64,000 nt of DNA from Bacteroidota bacterium (GTDB lineage: Bacteria; Bacteroidota; Bacteroidia; UKL13-3). Of the stretch, positions 43,090-51,089 are shown in pieces. Position 1 is the stretch's first letter; every line of letters starts with the position of its first letter. The DNA lies in the NCBI GenBank assembly GCA_027484685.1, contig JAIXSO010000047.1:62001-126000 (forward strand). Reading direction: 5' to 3'. Below the pieces are notes generated by a model. The model was not told the DNA's origin. It worked only from the letters and a program-made list of their open reading frames with translations, and did no database searches. A program made the translations under genes and the position numbers.

Positions 43090-44313
43090 ATGAATAAAAT
43101 ACAAATGGTTGACCTAAAAAGTCAATATATCAAAATAAAAGCTGAAGTTGATGCAGGTATACAAGAAGTAATCAATAATACCCAATTCATTAAAGGACCT
43201 CAAATAAAAGTATTTGAAGAAAACTTAGCCACTTACCTAAATGTAAAACATGTAATAGCATGTGCCAATGGAACTGATGCACTGCAAATAGCTATGATGG
43301 CATTAGATTTAAAACCAGGAGATGAAATAATTTTACCCGTTTTTACTTATGTAGCTACAGCCGAAGTAATAGCATTATTGGGCTTAACTCCCGTTATGAT
43401 TGATGTAGAACCAGATACGTTTTGCATAGATACCAATAAAATTGAACAAAAAATAACGTCTAAAACCAAAGCTATTGTTCCAGTTCATTTATTTGGTCAA
43501 TGTACCAATATGGATGAAATAATGCGCCTTGCTCATAAACATAATCTGTATGTTATTGAAGATACCGCGCAAGCTTTAGGTGCAACCTATGAAATGAGCA
43601 CTGAGAGAGAAGAAATGAGAGAGCGAAGCTCATCTCCCATTTCTCAATTCACATCTCCCATCTCTCATCTCCCAACTCTCAAATCTCAAAAAGCAGGGAC
43701 AATAGGAAACATAGGAACGACTTCATTCTTCCCGTCAAAAAATCTTGGCTGTTATGGCGATGGTGGTGCATTATTTACCAACGAGGATGAATTGGCTAAA
43801 AAAATAAGAATGATTTGTAATCATGGTCAATCGGTTCAATATGTGCATGATTTAATAGGCGTAAACTCAAGATTAGATAGCATACAAGCCGCTGTTTTAA
43901 ACGCTAAGTTACCTCATTTAAAAAGTTATGAAATAGCTCGAAATGAAGCTGCAAACTGGTACGATGAATTGTTGGGTAATCATCCTAACATCATTATTCC
44001 TAAACGAAATCCTAAATCAACACATGTTTTCCATCAATACACTATACAAATTCGAAGTCCCAAATTCGAAATTCGAAATTTAATTAAAGAAGAGATGCAA
44101 AAAAGGGGAATTCCTACAATGGTTTATTATCCAATTAGTTTGCATCAACAAAATGCTTTTAAGGCTTTTAATAGCTTGAACGAGGATTTTCCAGTTTCAG
44201 ATAATTTATGCCAAACGGTATTATCGCTGCCTATTCATACCGAAATGACCAAGAAAGTGGTGGAATATATTTGTAAAAACTTAATTGAAGTAATTGAAAA
44301 ATCAAATCTATAA
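43090..44313 (+). CDS. WbpE/WlbC-like sugar aminotransferase with repeat-encoded insertions
   Basis: The 407-aa DegT-family protein opens IQMVDLKSQYIKIKAEVD and has NTQFIKGPQIKVFEENLA, CANGTDALQIAMMAL, VIEDTAQALGA and the PLP Lys217 in SFFPSKNLGCYGDGGA, all typical of WbpE/WlbC (3-amino transfer to UDP-3-keto-GlcNAcA). It is about 40 residues longer than usual. Two low-complexity insertions account for this: residues about 168-200, from a GAG/CTC array, and about 320-330 (QIRSPKFEIRN), from an ATTCGAA array. Both keep the frame. The first lies just before AGTIGNIG, in a surface loop of the family; activity is possible but unproven. Confidence 0.9.
   Translation: MNKIQMVDLKSQYIKIKAEVDAGIQEVINNTQFIKGPQIKVFEENLATYLNVKHVIACANGTDALQIAMMALDLKPGDEIILPVFTYVATAEVIALLGLTPVMIDVEPDTFCIDTNKIEQKITSKTKAIVPVHLFGQCTNMDEIMRLAHKHNLYVIEDTAQALGATYEMSTEREEMRERSSSPISQFTSPISHLPTLKSQKAGTIGNIGTTSFFPSKNLGCYGDGGALFTNEDELAKKIRMICNHGQSVQYVHDLIGVNSRLDSIQAAVLNAKLPHLKSYEIARNEAANWYDELLGNHPNIIIPKRNPKSTHVFHQYTIQIRSPKFEIRNLIKEEMQKRGIPTMVYYPISLHQQNAFKAFNSLNEDFPVSDNLCQTVLSLPIHTEMTKKVVEYICKNLIEVIEKSNL
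43591..43690 (+). repeat. GAG/CTC array inside the WbpE-like coding sequence
   Basis: Left half: purine-rich GAG units including the 11-mer GAGCACTGAGA (43596) shared with the intergenic array. Right half: CTC units (CATCTCCCATTTCTC, CATCTCCCATCTCTC). The halves meet at GAGCGAAGCTC (43621-43631), a perfect 4-bp stem with GAA loop, and extend as an imperfect hairpin. About 33 codons are added without breaking the frame. Confidence 0.85.
44048..44081 (+). repeat. ATTCGAA-type repeat inside the WbpE-like coding sequence
   Basis: The stretch reads AAATTCGAAGTCCC, then AAATTCGAAATTCGAAATTT, that is three TTCGAA palindromes spaced 9-17 bases apart. It encodes residues Q320-N330 in a place where relatives have a short loop (between FHQYTI and the KRGIPTMVYYP strand). 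Confidence 0.6.
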
Positions 44314-44370
44314 ATAATTAAACCTCTAATAACTAAATATAGAAGAACTACATTTTTATAGAAAAACAAT

Positions 44371-44401
44371 CTTGAAAGTTTGATTTAAATAGCTAATTTT
44401 G
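44371..44401 (+). promoter_or_regulatory. Bacteroidota-type promoter candidate for the Uma2 gene
   Basis: CTTG (44371-44374) is followed after 19 bases by TAATTTTG (44394-44401), close to the TTTG-N19-TAnnTTTG consensus of the Bacteroidota primary sigma factor. The start codon is 19 bases after the -7 box. Confidence 0.5.
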
Positions 44402-44420
44402 TGTATACTGAAATATAAAA

Positions 44421-45008
44421 ATGGAAGTAAAAGAACCTGATTTAGCTTTTAATAATTACTCGTATGCCGACTATTTAAGTTGGACTATGGATGAAATGGT
44501 GGAAATTATTAAAGGACGTGTTTTTAAAATGAGCCCTGCTCCTAAAAGAATTCATCAAAAAATTTCTTGGAGGCTTTCAGGTTTGTTTTACAATTATTTA
44601 AAAGATAAAAAATGTCAAGCATTTTCAGCTCCTTTTGATGTGAGACTGCCAGTAAAATCAAGGAAAAACGAAGAAATATTTACTGTTGTTCAACCTGATA
44701 TTTGTGTTATTTGTGATTTAGATAAACTGGACGATGCTGGTTGTATTGGCGCACCCGACTTGATTATTGAAATACTTTCAAAGGGTAACAATAAAAAGGA
44801 ACTCAAAAACAAATATGAGGTTTATGAAGAAAGTGGGGTAAAAGAATATTGGATTATTCATCCTGAAGAACAAACATTGATTATTAACAAATTAGTGGAC
44901 GGAAAATATGTTCCATCTAGGTTATTAACTACTGGTGATGAAGTTACCACTTCTATACTTTCCGGATTTGTGCTTAACTTAAACGATGTTTTTGATAATT
45001 TAGATTAA
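44421..45008 (+). CDS. Uma2-family nuclease-like protein (DUF820)
   Basis: The 195-aa protein has the Uma2 layout: YADYLSW...EIIKGRVFKMSPAPKRIHQKI at the start, then a PD-(D/E)xK-like core with Asp93 in VVQPDICVI and Glu117 in APDLIIEILS, followed by KNKYEVYEESGVKEYWIIHP. The family is widespread in cyanobacteria and Bacteroidota, usually as solitary genes, with no proven cellular role. It stands as its own unit, with its own promoter candidate, between the sugar block and the XrtF genes. Confidence 0.9.
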   Translation: MEVKEPDLAFNNYSYADYLSWTMDEMVEIIKGRVFKMSPAPKRIHQKISWRLSGLFYNYLKDKKCQAFSAPFDVRLPVKSRKNEEIFTVVQPDICVICDLDKLDDAGCIGAPDLIIEILSKGNNKKELKNKYEVYEESGVKEYWIIHPEEQTLIINKLVDGKYVPSRLLTTGDEVTTSILSGFVLNLNDVFDNLD

Positions 45009-45071
45009 ACTTTGAAAAGATTATTATTTATTAATACTTCGTTTGATTAATTTATTGTTGATTTGCAATAA

Positions 45072-45587
45072 ATGGAAACCAAAAAAGCTATACAATTCAT
45101 TATTCTTTTTGCGCTGAGCTATATTTTATTAAATGGATTGTATCAATACGTTTTATGGCTTTATGCTCCAGAACCTGATGTACTAACAGTTTTTACTGCC
45201 AATGTTTTTTGTAATATTTTTAATCAATTTACCCCAACTCCCCTACTTAATAATGCAGCTGTATTAATAAGTTTAGCAGATAAAAAATTAGTGAACATAA
45301 ATGAAGGATGCAATGGAGTAGCCTTAATAACTACTTTCTTAAGCTTTGCTATTGCATTTAAAAGTAAATTTAAAAACTACCTTATTTTTGTTCCAATTGC
45401 TATTATTTCAATACTAATAATCAATATATTAAGGCTCTATTTATTAATAGAAATAAAGTTAGTTTATAATACTTACTTCGATATTTTCCACACTTATATT
45501 TTCCCAGCCATAATTTACTTTATAACTTTTTTACTAATGGTACTTTGGGTTAAGTTTATAAATAGAAAAACCAATAATGAAAGCTAA
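45072..45587 (+). CDS. xrtF: Exosortase XrtF
   Basis: The 171-aa polytopic protein has the exosortase/archaeosortase triad: Cys80 in VNINEGCNGVALI, Arg121 in INILRLYLLIE and His140 in DIFHTYIFP, each next to a transmembrane segment. Size and sequence suit the flavobacterial XrtF subgroup, whose partner gene follows immediately (11-base overlap). By analogy with other exosortases it would cleave and transfer C-terminally anchored cargo at the inner membrane, but for XrtF no target signal is established to my knowledge. A weak promoter candidate (TTTG 45011, TTCGTTTG 45038) lies upstream. Confidence 0.85.
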   Translation: METKKAIQFIILFALSYILLNGLYQYVLWLYAPEPDVLTVFTANVFCNIFNQFTPTPLLNNAAVLISLADKKLVNINEGCNGVALITTFLSFAIAFKSKFKNYLIFVPIAIISILIINILRLYLLIEIKLVYNTYFDIFHTYIFPAIIYFITFLLMVLWVKFINRKTNNES

Positions 45588-45993
45588 GTTTCTACTTAAA
45601 ATAGCGCCCATATTTTTACTTTTTGTATTCGATTTTTCATTTCAAAATTTCAATCCATTAAACTTTAGTTTTAGTAAGTGTAGCTTGTATTTATTCAATG
45701 CTGAATGTATCGATTTTCAAGCATTTGCAATTAATAAATTAGTACGTTTATTACTTAATTTATTAACCATAAAATTGGTGCTAAGTATTTTTAAAACTGA
45801 AGTAAAACCCATTTGGCTTTATTTAAGTTCAATTACCGTAATGTACATAATCGATATGTTTTTATGCTATTCAATGCATCCATTGTTTATTAATTGGCAT
45901 AAAGTTTTGAACCCAATTTTGTATAGTCCATTAGCTGGAATTGGATTACTAGCGTGGTTTTTAAGCACCTCAAAAGCAATACAAAATGATTAG
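45577..45993 (+). CDS. Exosortase F system-associated membrane protein
   Basis: The 138-aa protein has three or four hydrophobic segments (IAPIFLLFVFDFSF, LVRLLLNLLTIKLVLSIF, YLSSITVMYIIDMFL, SPLAGIGLLAWFL). Its position right after xrtF, its size and motifs such as RLLLNLLTI and the HKVLNPILYSPLAG end match the XrtF-associated family. It probably forms a complex with the exosortase. It overlaps the next gene by eight bases. Confidence 0.8.
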   Translation: MKAKFLLKIAPIFLLFVFDFSFQNFNPLNFSFSKCSLYLFNAECIDFQAFAINKLVRLLLNLLTIKLVLSIFKTEVKPIWLYLSSITVMYIIDMFLCYSMHPLFINWHKVLNPILYSPLAGIGLLAWFLSTSKAIQND

Positions 45994-47656
45994 TATTTTA
46001 ATCTATTGGCTTTTTATTTTAGTAATTTGCTATGCCCAAGGATTGGCGCTTAACAAACTTTTTAAAGCCAATCTTTCGTTCAGTTTAACCATTATTTTAG
46101 GCATAATTGGTATAACTACTTTAGCCAATTTGGTTGCCTTTTTTGCACCAATAAATTTTTTATTTTTAGCCACTGTAATCATTATATCTATTCTATTTAT
46201 TGTATTTAACCTAAAGTATTTTAGTACTCATTTTAAAAGCCATTTGATTGTTTTTAAAAACAGAAAAAACTTGTTTACGATAATATTTAGCAGCTTGGTT
46301 TTTGCTATTTACTCCAGCGGATTTTCAAATATAAATGATGATGGATTGTATTATACGCAAACCATTATGTGGCTTAATCAGCATGGGTTGGTACATGGTT
46401 TATCTAACTTACACTTATCGTTGGGTTTATGTTCATCTTGGCATGTGTTTCAAGCCATATTTAGTTTTCCAAACTTGGTTAACCTTAACGATGTAAATGG
46501 TTTACTTTTATTGGTATTTACCCTTTTTATTCTTGAAAAAAATGAAACAGAACAAAATGCTTTTACTAATTATTTGCAATATGTATTAGTATTATGTATA
46601 AGCATTCTATTTTTTAGCGCACCTAATCCCGATTTTGCCATTATTATTTTAAGCGCAATGGCAATACAATTATTTATTTCAAATAAAAATTATCCACTAA
46701 TTATAGTTTTAGCTGCATTTTGCTTTTCTATAAAAATATCTGCTATTATCACCTCTCTCCTAGCCGTTTATTTGTTAATAAAATATAAAGATACAAACAA
46801 ATCAAAACAGTTACTCATTCTGGCTGTAGCCATTGTATTCATTCATATCACCAAAAATATATACCAAACAGCTTATCCACTTTATCCTTATAAAATTATT
46901 TCATTTAACTTTGATTGGAAAACACCCGAAAGTATTTTAAACTTTTTTACCGATGGCGTAAAAACTTGGGCTTATTCTGATAAATACAAACCTACAGATA
47001 TTCAACAAATAAAAGAAACAGACCAATGGCAAGTAGCTAAAAATTTACTGTTTAGAACTGGAAGCAAAGGGCTGATAAACAAAGTTATTTTATTATCGTT
47101 TTTGTTAAGCAATGTTTTGGTGGCTTACTGTTATTTCAAGAAAAAATTGGAACAGAAAATAATTGCCATGCATACTGTAACATGCTTAAGTTTAATAATT
47201 TGGTTTGTTTTTGCTCCACAATACCGTTTTGCGCTGCCTATGTTAATTTACTTCTTAGCATTTATTATTTCATTGATTTATAAAGAAATATTATCTCTAA
47301 AATTCAAAATAAACTTATGGTATTTCCATGTGCTTTTTCTCTTGGTATTTTTTGCCATTAGCCTAACCGGAATTAAAGTAAATGGTAACCAAACAAGTTC
47401 ACAAATTGGCACATTTAATAAAATTGATGCACAACAAATTTTGGTTCCAAAACCTGAATACAGTTTTAAAATGGATACAATCATGGTAAACGGACAAACC
47501 TATTTTCATGCTCAAGGTAACCGTTATTGCTGGAATTCGCCATTACCATGTATGAGTAAAGGTTATGAAAAAATAATATTCGAAAACTATCATTACAGAA
47601 TAAGTTTAAGAGGAAAAAACATAAACGAAGGTTTTAAATTTATTTATTACTATTAA
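45986..47656 (+). CDS. Polytopic membrane protein (LIC_10190-like, possible GT-C fold)
   Basis: The 556-aa protein has about a dozen hydrophobic segments and a soluble C-terminal tail of about 80 residues. After the third or fourth helix is SNINDDGLYYTQTIMWLNQHG, an acidic loop reminiscent of the first extracellular loop of GT-C glycosyltransferases that use lipid-linked donors. I believe it belongs to the LIC_10190 family of membrane proteins, whose function is unknown. It overlaps the XrtF partner and precedes a GT2, so glycan assembly or lipid glycosylation is a plausible setting. Confidence 0.6.
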   Translation: MISILIYWLFILVICYAQGLALNKLFKANLSFSLTIILGIIGITTLANLVAFFAPINFLFLATVIIISILFIVFNLKYFSTHFKSHLIVFKNRKNLFTIIFSSLVFAIYSSGFSNINDDGLYYTQTIMWLNQHGLVHGLSNLHLSLGLCSSWHVFQAIFSFPNLVNLNDVNGLLLLVFTLFILEKNETEQNAFTNYLQYVLVLCISILFFSAPNPDFAIIILSAMAIQLFISNKNYPLIIVLAAFCFSIKISAIITSLLAVYLLIKYKDTNKSKQLLILAVAIVFIHITKNIYQTAYPLYPYKIISFNFDWKTPESILNFFTDGVKTWAYSDKYKPTDIQQIKETDQWQVAKNLLFRTGSKGLINKVILLSFLLSNVLVAYCYFKKKLEQKIIAMHTVTCLSLIIWFVFAPQYRFALPMLIYFLAFIISLIYKEILSLKFKINLWYFHVLFLLVFFAISLTGIKVNGNQTSSQIGTFNKIDAQQILVPKPEYSFKMDTIMVNGQTYFHAQGNRYCWNSPLPCMSKGYEKIIFENYHYRISLRGKNINEGFKFIYYY

Positions 47657-47695
47657 ATGATATAATTGCAGTAAATAAAAAGGCATTTAAAAAAG

Positions 47696-48448
47696 TTGAA
47701 AGTATCGATAATTACAGTTGTGTACAATAGCGTAGATACGATTGAAAAAACAATTCAATCGGTGCTTGCGCAAACGCATAAAAATATTGAATACTTAATA
47801 ATTGATGCAAAATCAACTGACGGTACACTTGAAATAATTAAACAATACGAACCTCAAATTCAAGTAATTGTATCGGAACCTGATAGTGGTTTTTACGAAG
47901 GTTTGAACAAAGGCATTAAACTAGCCACTGGCGATATTATAGGTTGTTTAAATGCAGATGATAGGTTTGCAAACAATGATATCATTGAAAAAATTGTGGC
48001 TGAATTTAAGCAAAACAGCCATTTAGAAAGCATAATTGGCGATATAGCTTTTGCAGATGAATACAATAAAATTTCGCGTTATTACTCTGGTTCCAAATTC
48101 AATACCAACTTATTTCAATGGGGCGTTATGCCTCCACATCCTTCGTTTTACTGTAAAAAAATTGTGTTTAACCAACTAGGTTTATACAACGAATATTTTA
48201 AAATAGCTGGCGATTTTGAACTGATGCTGCGCTATTTATGGAAAAACAAAGTTTCGTTTAAATATGTTCCTTTACTAATGGTGTATATGCGCAAAGGCGG
48301 AAAGAGCACAAGCAGTATTTTCACCAACTTTTTTATAATTAATCCAGAAGTAATAAATGCTTGTAAATTAAATGGTTTAAACACCAATTTATTAAAGATA
48401 AGTATGAAATATTTTTTAAAAATTAACCAGTTTTTTGCTAAAAAATAA
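47696..48448 (+). CDS. Family 2 glycosyltransferase
   Basis: The 250-aa protein starts at TTG 47696 with KVSIITVVYNSVDTIEKTIQSV, then DSGFYEGLNKGIKLATGD and the metal motif CLNADDRFA near residue 86. The pattern is that of WcaA/RfbN-like GT2 enzymes of colanic-acid and LPS loci (MPPHPSFYCKK...FKIAGDFELMLRY). Compact size without membrane helices suggests a soluble or peripheral enzyme. It lies 40 bases after the membrane protein. Confidence 0.9.
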   Translation: MKVSIITVVYNSVDTIEKTIQSVLAQTHKNIEYLIIDAKSTDGTLEIIKQYEPQIQVIVSEPDSGFYEGLNKGIKLATGDIIGCLNADDRFANNDIIEKIVAEFKQNSHLESIIGDIAFADEYNKISRYYSGSKFNTNLFQWGVMPPHPSFYCKKIVFNQLGLYNEYFKIAGDFELMLRYLWKNKVSFKYVPLLMVYMRKGGKSTSSIFTNFFIINPEVINACKLNGLNTNLLKISMKYFLKINQFFAKK

Positions 48449-48450
48449 CC

Positions 48451-49212
48451 ATGCTAAAGCGAATCATTTTAAAGAAAATACTTACCATTTTAATTTATCC
48501 AGCTTCGGTTTTTAGCTTAATAGGATTTTGGTTTAGTTTTCTACTGGTAAAAAATAAAGTTACAGCAAAAGCTAAGTATATTTTTATTGGTTTATTCTTT
48601 TTATTTGTTATAATCACCATGCAGCCAACCGCTGCAATATTGGTTCATAGCCTAGAAAAAGATTATACAAGTTTGCTTGATACCAACAAAATTAAGGAAG
48701 CCGAATACATTATAGTTTTAGGAGGAGGTTATAACGATGGTGATGAAATGCCTGAAAGTAGCTTACTATCAAGTGGCTCATTATCCAGATTAATTGAAGG
48801 TATAAGATTGAAACAAATAAATAAAAATGCCAAACTGATATTTTCGGGTGGAAAACCATATACCGAAAATCACACTGAGGCTAGCATTTACCAAAATGCC
48901 TATAAAAGTTTAACAAACGATACTATACCTCAGATTTTGAGTGAAATTCCACACAATACAAAATCGGAAGCTGATGAAGCATTTAAACTAGTTGGTAATA
49001 AAAAAATGTTATTGGTAACTTCGGCTACACATATGCCAAGAGCCATGTATTTATTTCAAAAAATGGGCTGTAATGTTACACCCGCCCCTTGCGATTTTTT
49101 TGTAAAAAAGGTAAAGTATTATCCAAATTTTCCTAGTGGAAACAGTATTAAACAAGCTGAAATTGCTATACACGAATATGTGGGCATATTAGGCTATAAA
49201 TTATTTGACTAA
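48451..49212 (+). CDS. YdcF/ElyC-family membrane protein (DUF218)
   Basis: The 253-aa protein has two N-terminal membrane helices (about 8-30 and 43-60) and a DUF218 domain: YIIVLGGGYNDG near residue 86, LIFSGGKPYTENHTEA and HNTKSEADEAFKL, ending with TSATHMPRAMYLFQK. ElyC in E. coli acts in undecaprenyl-phosphate/peptidoglycan metabolism, and relatives such as SanA and YdcF are linked to the envelope; a similar role is inferred. It starts two bases after the GT2. Confidence 0.85.
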   Translation: MLKRIILKKILTILIYPASVFSLIGFWFSFLLVKNKVTAKAKYIFIGLFFLFVIITMQPTAAILVHSLEKDYTSLLDTNKIKEAEYIIVLGGGYNDGDEMPESSLLSSGSLSRLIEGIRLKQINKNAKLIFSGGKPYTENHTEASIYQNAYKSLTNDTIPQILSEIPHNTKSEADEAFKLVGNKKMLLVTSATHMPRAMYLFQKMGCNVTPAPCDFFVKKVKYYPNFPSGNSIKQAEIAIHEYVGILGYKLFD

Positions 49213-49214
49213 AA

Positions 49215-50993
49215 TTGAAAGAATTAAGCACATTAAACAAGTATTTTGTAAAATATAAATGGCGATTATTAGCCGGAATTATTTCGGTGGTAATAGCTAG
49301 TATTTTTCAAATTTTTCCAGCTAAATATGTTCGTGAGGCTACTAATTTGGTAGCTGATGCGTTAAAGCAAGTAAATAGTAATTCCGAAAATCAAGATTTA
49401 TACGATAAGTTATTTTACTTTTCTATTTTGATTCTTGGTTTTTCATTGTTAAGAGGTTTGTTCATGTATTTTATGCGCCAAACTTTAGTGGTAATGAGTA
49501 GGCTAATTGAATACGATTTGAAAAATGAAATTTACGAAAAATATCAAACACTTGACATGGAGTTTTATCGCAAGAATCAAACTGGTGATTTAATGAATAG
49601 AATAAGTGAAGATGTAAGCCGAGTACGCATGTATATTGGCCCTGCGCTTATGTACACAGTCAACTTAATAGTAACTTGTAGCATAACCATTTATGCCATG
49701 TTTCAAACCAATGCTATGCTAACTTGGTACACTTTAATTCCTTTGCCAATTTTATCTGTAACCATATTTTATGTAAACAATTTAATTGAAAAAAGAAGTG
49801 ATGCCATTCAATCAAAACTGAGTGACTTAACTAGTTTTGTACAACAAAGTTTTTCAGGAATTAGGGTTATAAAATCGTTTGGAATAGAAAAGCAGTTTGA
49901 AGAAGATTTGTTATCACAATCGCTTGATTACAAAGAAAAACAGTTAAAATTAGCTAAGGTTGAATCGTTATTTTTCCCAACTTTATTCTTTTTAACTGGA
50001 TTGAGTACTTTAATAGTAATTTTTGTTGGTGGTTTATTGGTTGCAGAAGGCAAAGAAGATATTGGAATAATACCAGAATTTATATTATATGTTGGTATGC
50101 TTACTTGGCCTGTAACATCGCTAGGCTGGGTCAGCTCATTGGTTCAACGTGCGGCTGCTAGTCAGGCGCGAATAAATCAATTTTTAAATACCGAAGCTAC
50201 TATAAAAAATAGTAATTCAAATTCATTTACATTCAATAATTCAATTGAGTTTAAAGATGTAAGTTTTACTTATTTCGAAAAAAATTATCCTGCATTAAAC
50301 CATGTTTCGTTTAAAGTAAATAAAGGGCAAACATTAGCCATTTTAGGCAATACAGGTAGCGGAAAAACTACCATTACACAACTTTTATTGCGCATGTTAG
50401 ATGCAAACAATGGAGAGGTTTTAATTGATGATGTAAATATTAAAAACTTAAACATAAATGCTTATAGAGAGCAGGTTGGTTATGTTCCTCAAGACGTGTT
50501 TTTATTTAGCGATTCAATAAAAAATAATATACAATTTGGTTTAAAAAATGACAAATTAAAAACGCTGGAGCAAGTTGAAAAAGCCAGTAATAAAGCCAGC
50601 TTAACCGAAAATATTTTGCGAATGCCTAATCAATTTGAAACTATAATTGGCGAACGTGGAGTTACTCTTTCTGGTGGTCAAAAACAAAGGGCAGCCATTG
50701 CTCGAGCATTTATTAAAAATCCTGAAATACTTATATTTGATGATAGTTTAAGTGCCTTAGATACCAAAACAGAAACCAGTATTTTAGAAAATATTTATAA
50801 AGAAAAACAAAACAAAACCATTATAATAATTAGTCAAAGGGTTTCGAGTGCTAAAAATGCAGACCATATTTTATTCTTTGAAAATGGTAATTTAGTGGAG
50901 CAAGGCAACCATAACGAGTTAATAGCATTGAATAAAAAATACTGCGAATTATATAATAATCAATTAAATACACATGGTTTAGTAACAGATTAA
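49215..50993 (+). CDS. MsbA-like ABC transporter (fused permease and ATPase)
   Basis: The 592-aa half-transporter has six membrane helices in the first 320 residues, then an ATPase with Walker A GNTGSGKTT, Q-loop VPQDVFLFSDS, signature LSGGQKQR and Walker B ILIFDDSLSALD. The homodimer would export a lipid or glycolipid. Bacteroidota have several MsbA-type paralogues, so I do not assign lipid A core export. The start is TTG two bases after the YdcF gene, which suggests they form one operon. Confidence 0.92.
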   Translation: MKELSTLNKYFVKYKWRLLAGIISVVIASIFQIFPAKYVREATNLVADALKQVNSNSENQDLYDKLFYFSILILGFSLLRGLFMYFMRQTLVVMSRLIEYDLKNEIYEKYQTLDMEFYRKNQTGDLMNRISEDVSRVRMYIGPALMYTVNLIVTCSITIYAMFQTNAMLTWYTLIPLPILSVTIFYVNNLIEKRSDAIQSKLSDLTSFVQQSFSGIRVIKSFGIEKQFEEDLLSQSLDYKEKQLKLAKVESLFFPTLFFLTGLSTLIVIFVGGLLVAEGKEDIGIIPEFILYVGMLTWPVTSLGWVSSLVQRAAASQARINQFLNTEATIKNSNSNSFTFNNSIEFKDVSFTYFEKNYPALNHVSFKVNKGQTLAILGNTGSGKTTITQLLLRMLDANNGEVLIDDVNIKNLNINAYREQVGYVPQDVFLFSDSIKNNIQFGLKNDKLKTLEQVEKASNKASLTENILRMPNQFETIIGERGVTLSGGQKQRAAIARAFIKNPEILIFDDSLSALDTKTETSILENIYKEKQNKTIIIISQRVSSAKNADHILFFENGNLVEQGNHNELIALNKKYCELYNNQLNTHGLVTD

Positions 50994-51022
50994 ATAATGA
51001 GTAAAAAGTGTTAACAAAATTT

Positions 51023-51057
51023 TTTGCAAACTATTTTCGGGTGGCTAATTTGCAAAC
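51023..51057 (+). promoter_or_regulatory. Paired TTTGCAAAC sites upstream of the PUR-like gene
   Basis: TTTGCAAAC occurs at 51023-51031 and 51049-51057, 26 bases apart; the core TTTGCAAA is a palindrome. The first copy provides the TTTG of a promoter-like pair with CTAATTTG (51045-51052) after 18 bases. The sites could be the promoter, an operator, or both; the gene's ATG is 33 bases downstream. Confidence 0.4.
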
Positions 51058-51089
51058 AATTTAAAACGAAGAAAACAGATAAAAAATTT

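Noticed and set aside
41679-43690. CRISPR-like arrays
   Set aside because: The units are 7-15 bases, variable and contiguous, without spacers of even length, and no cas gene is present.
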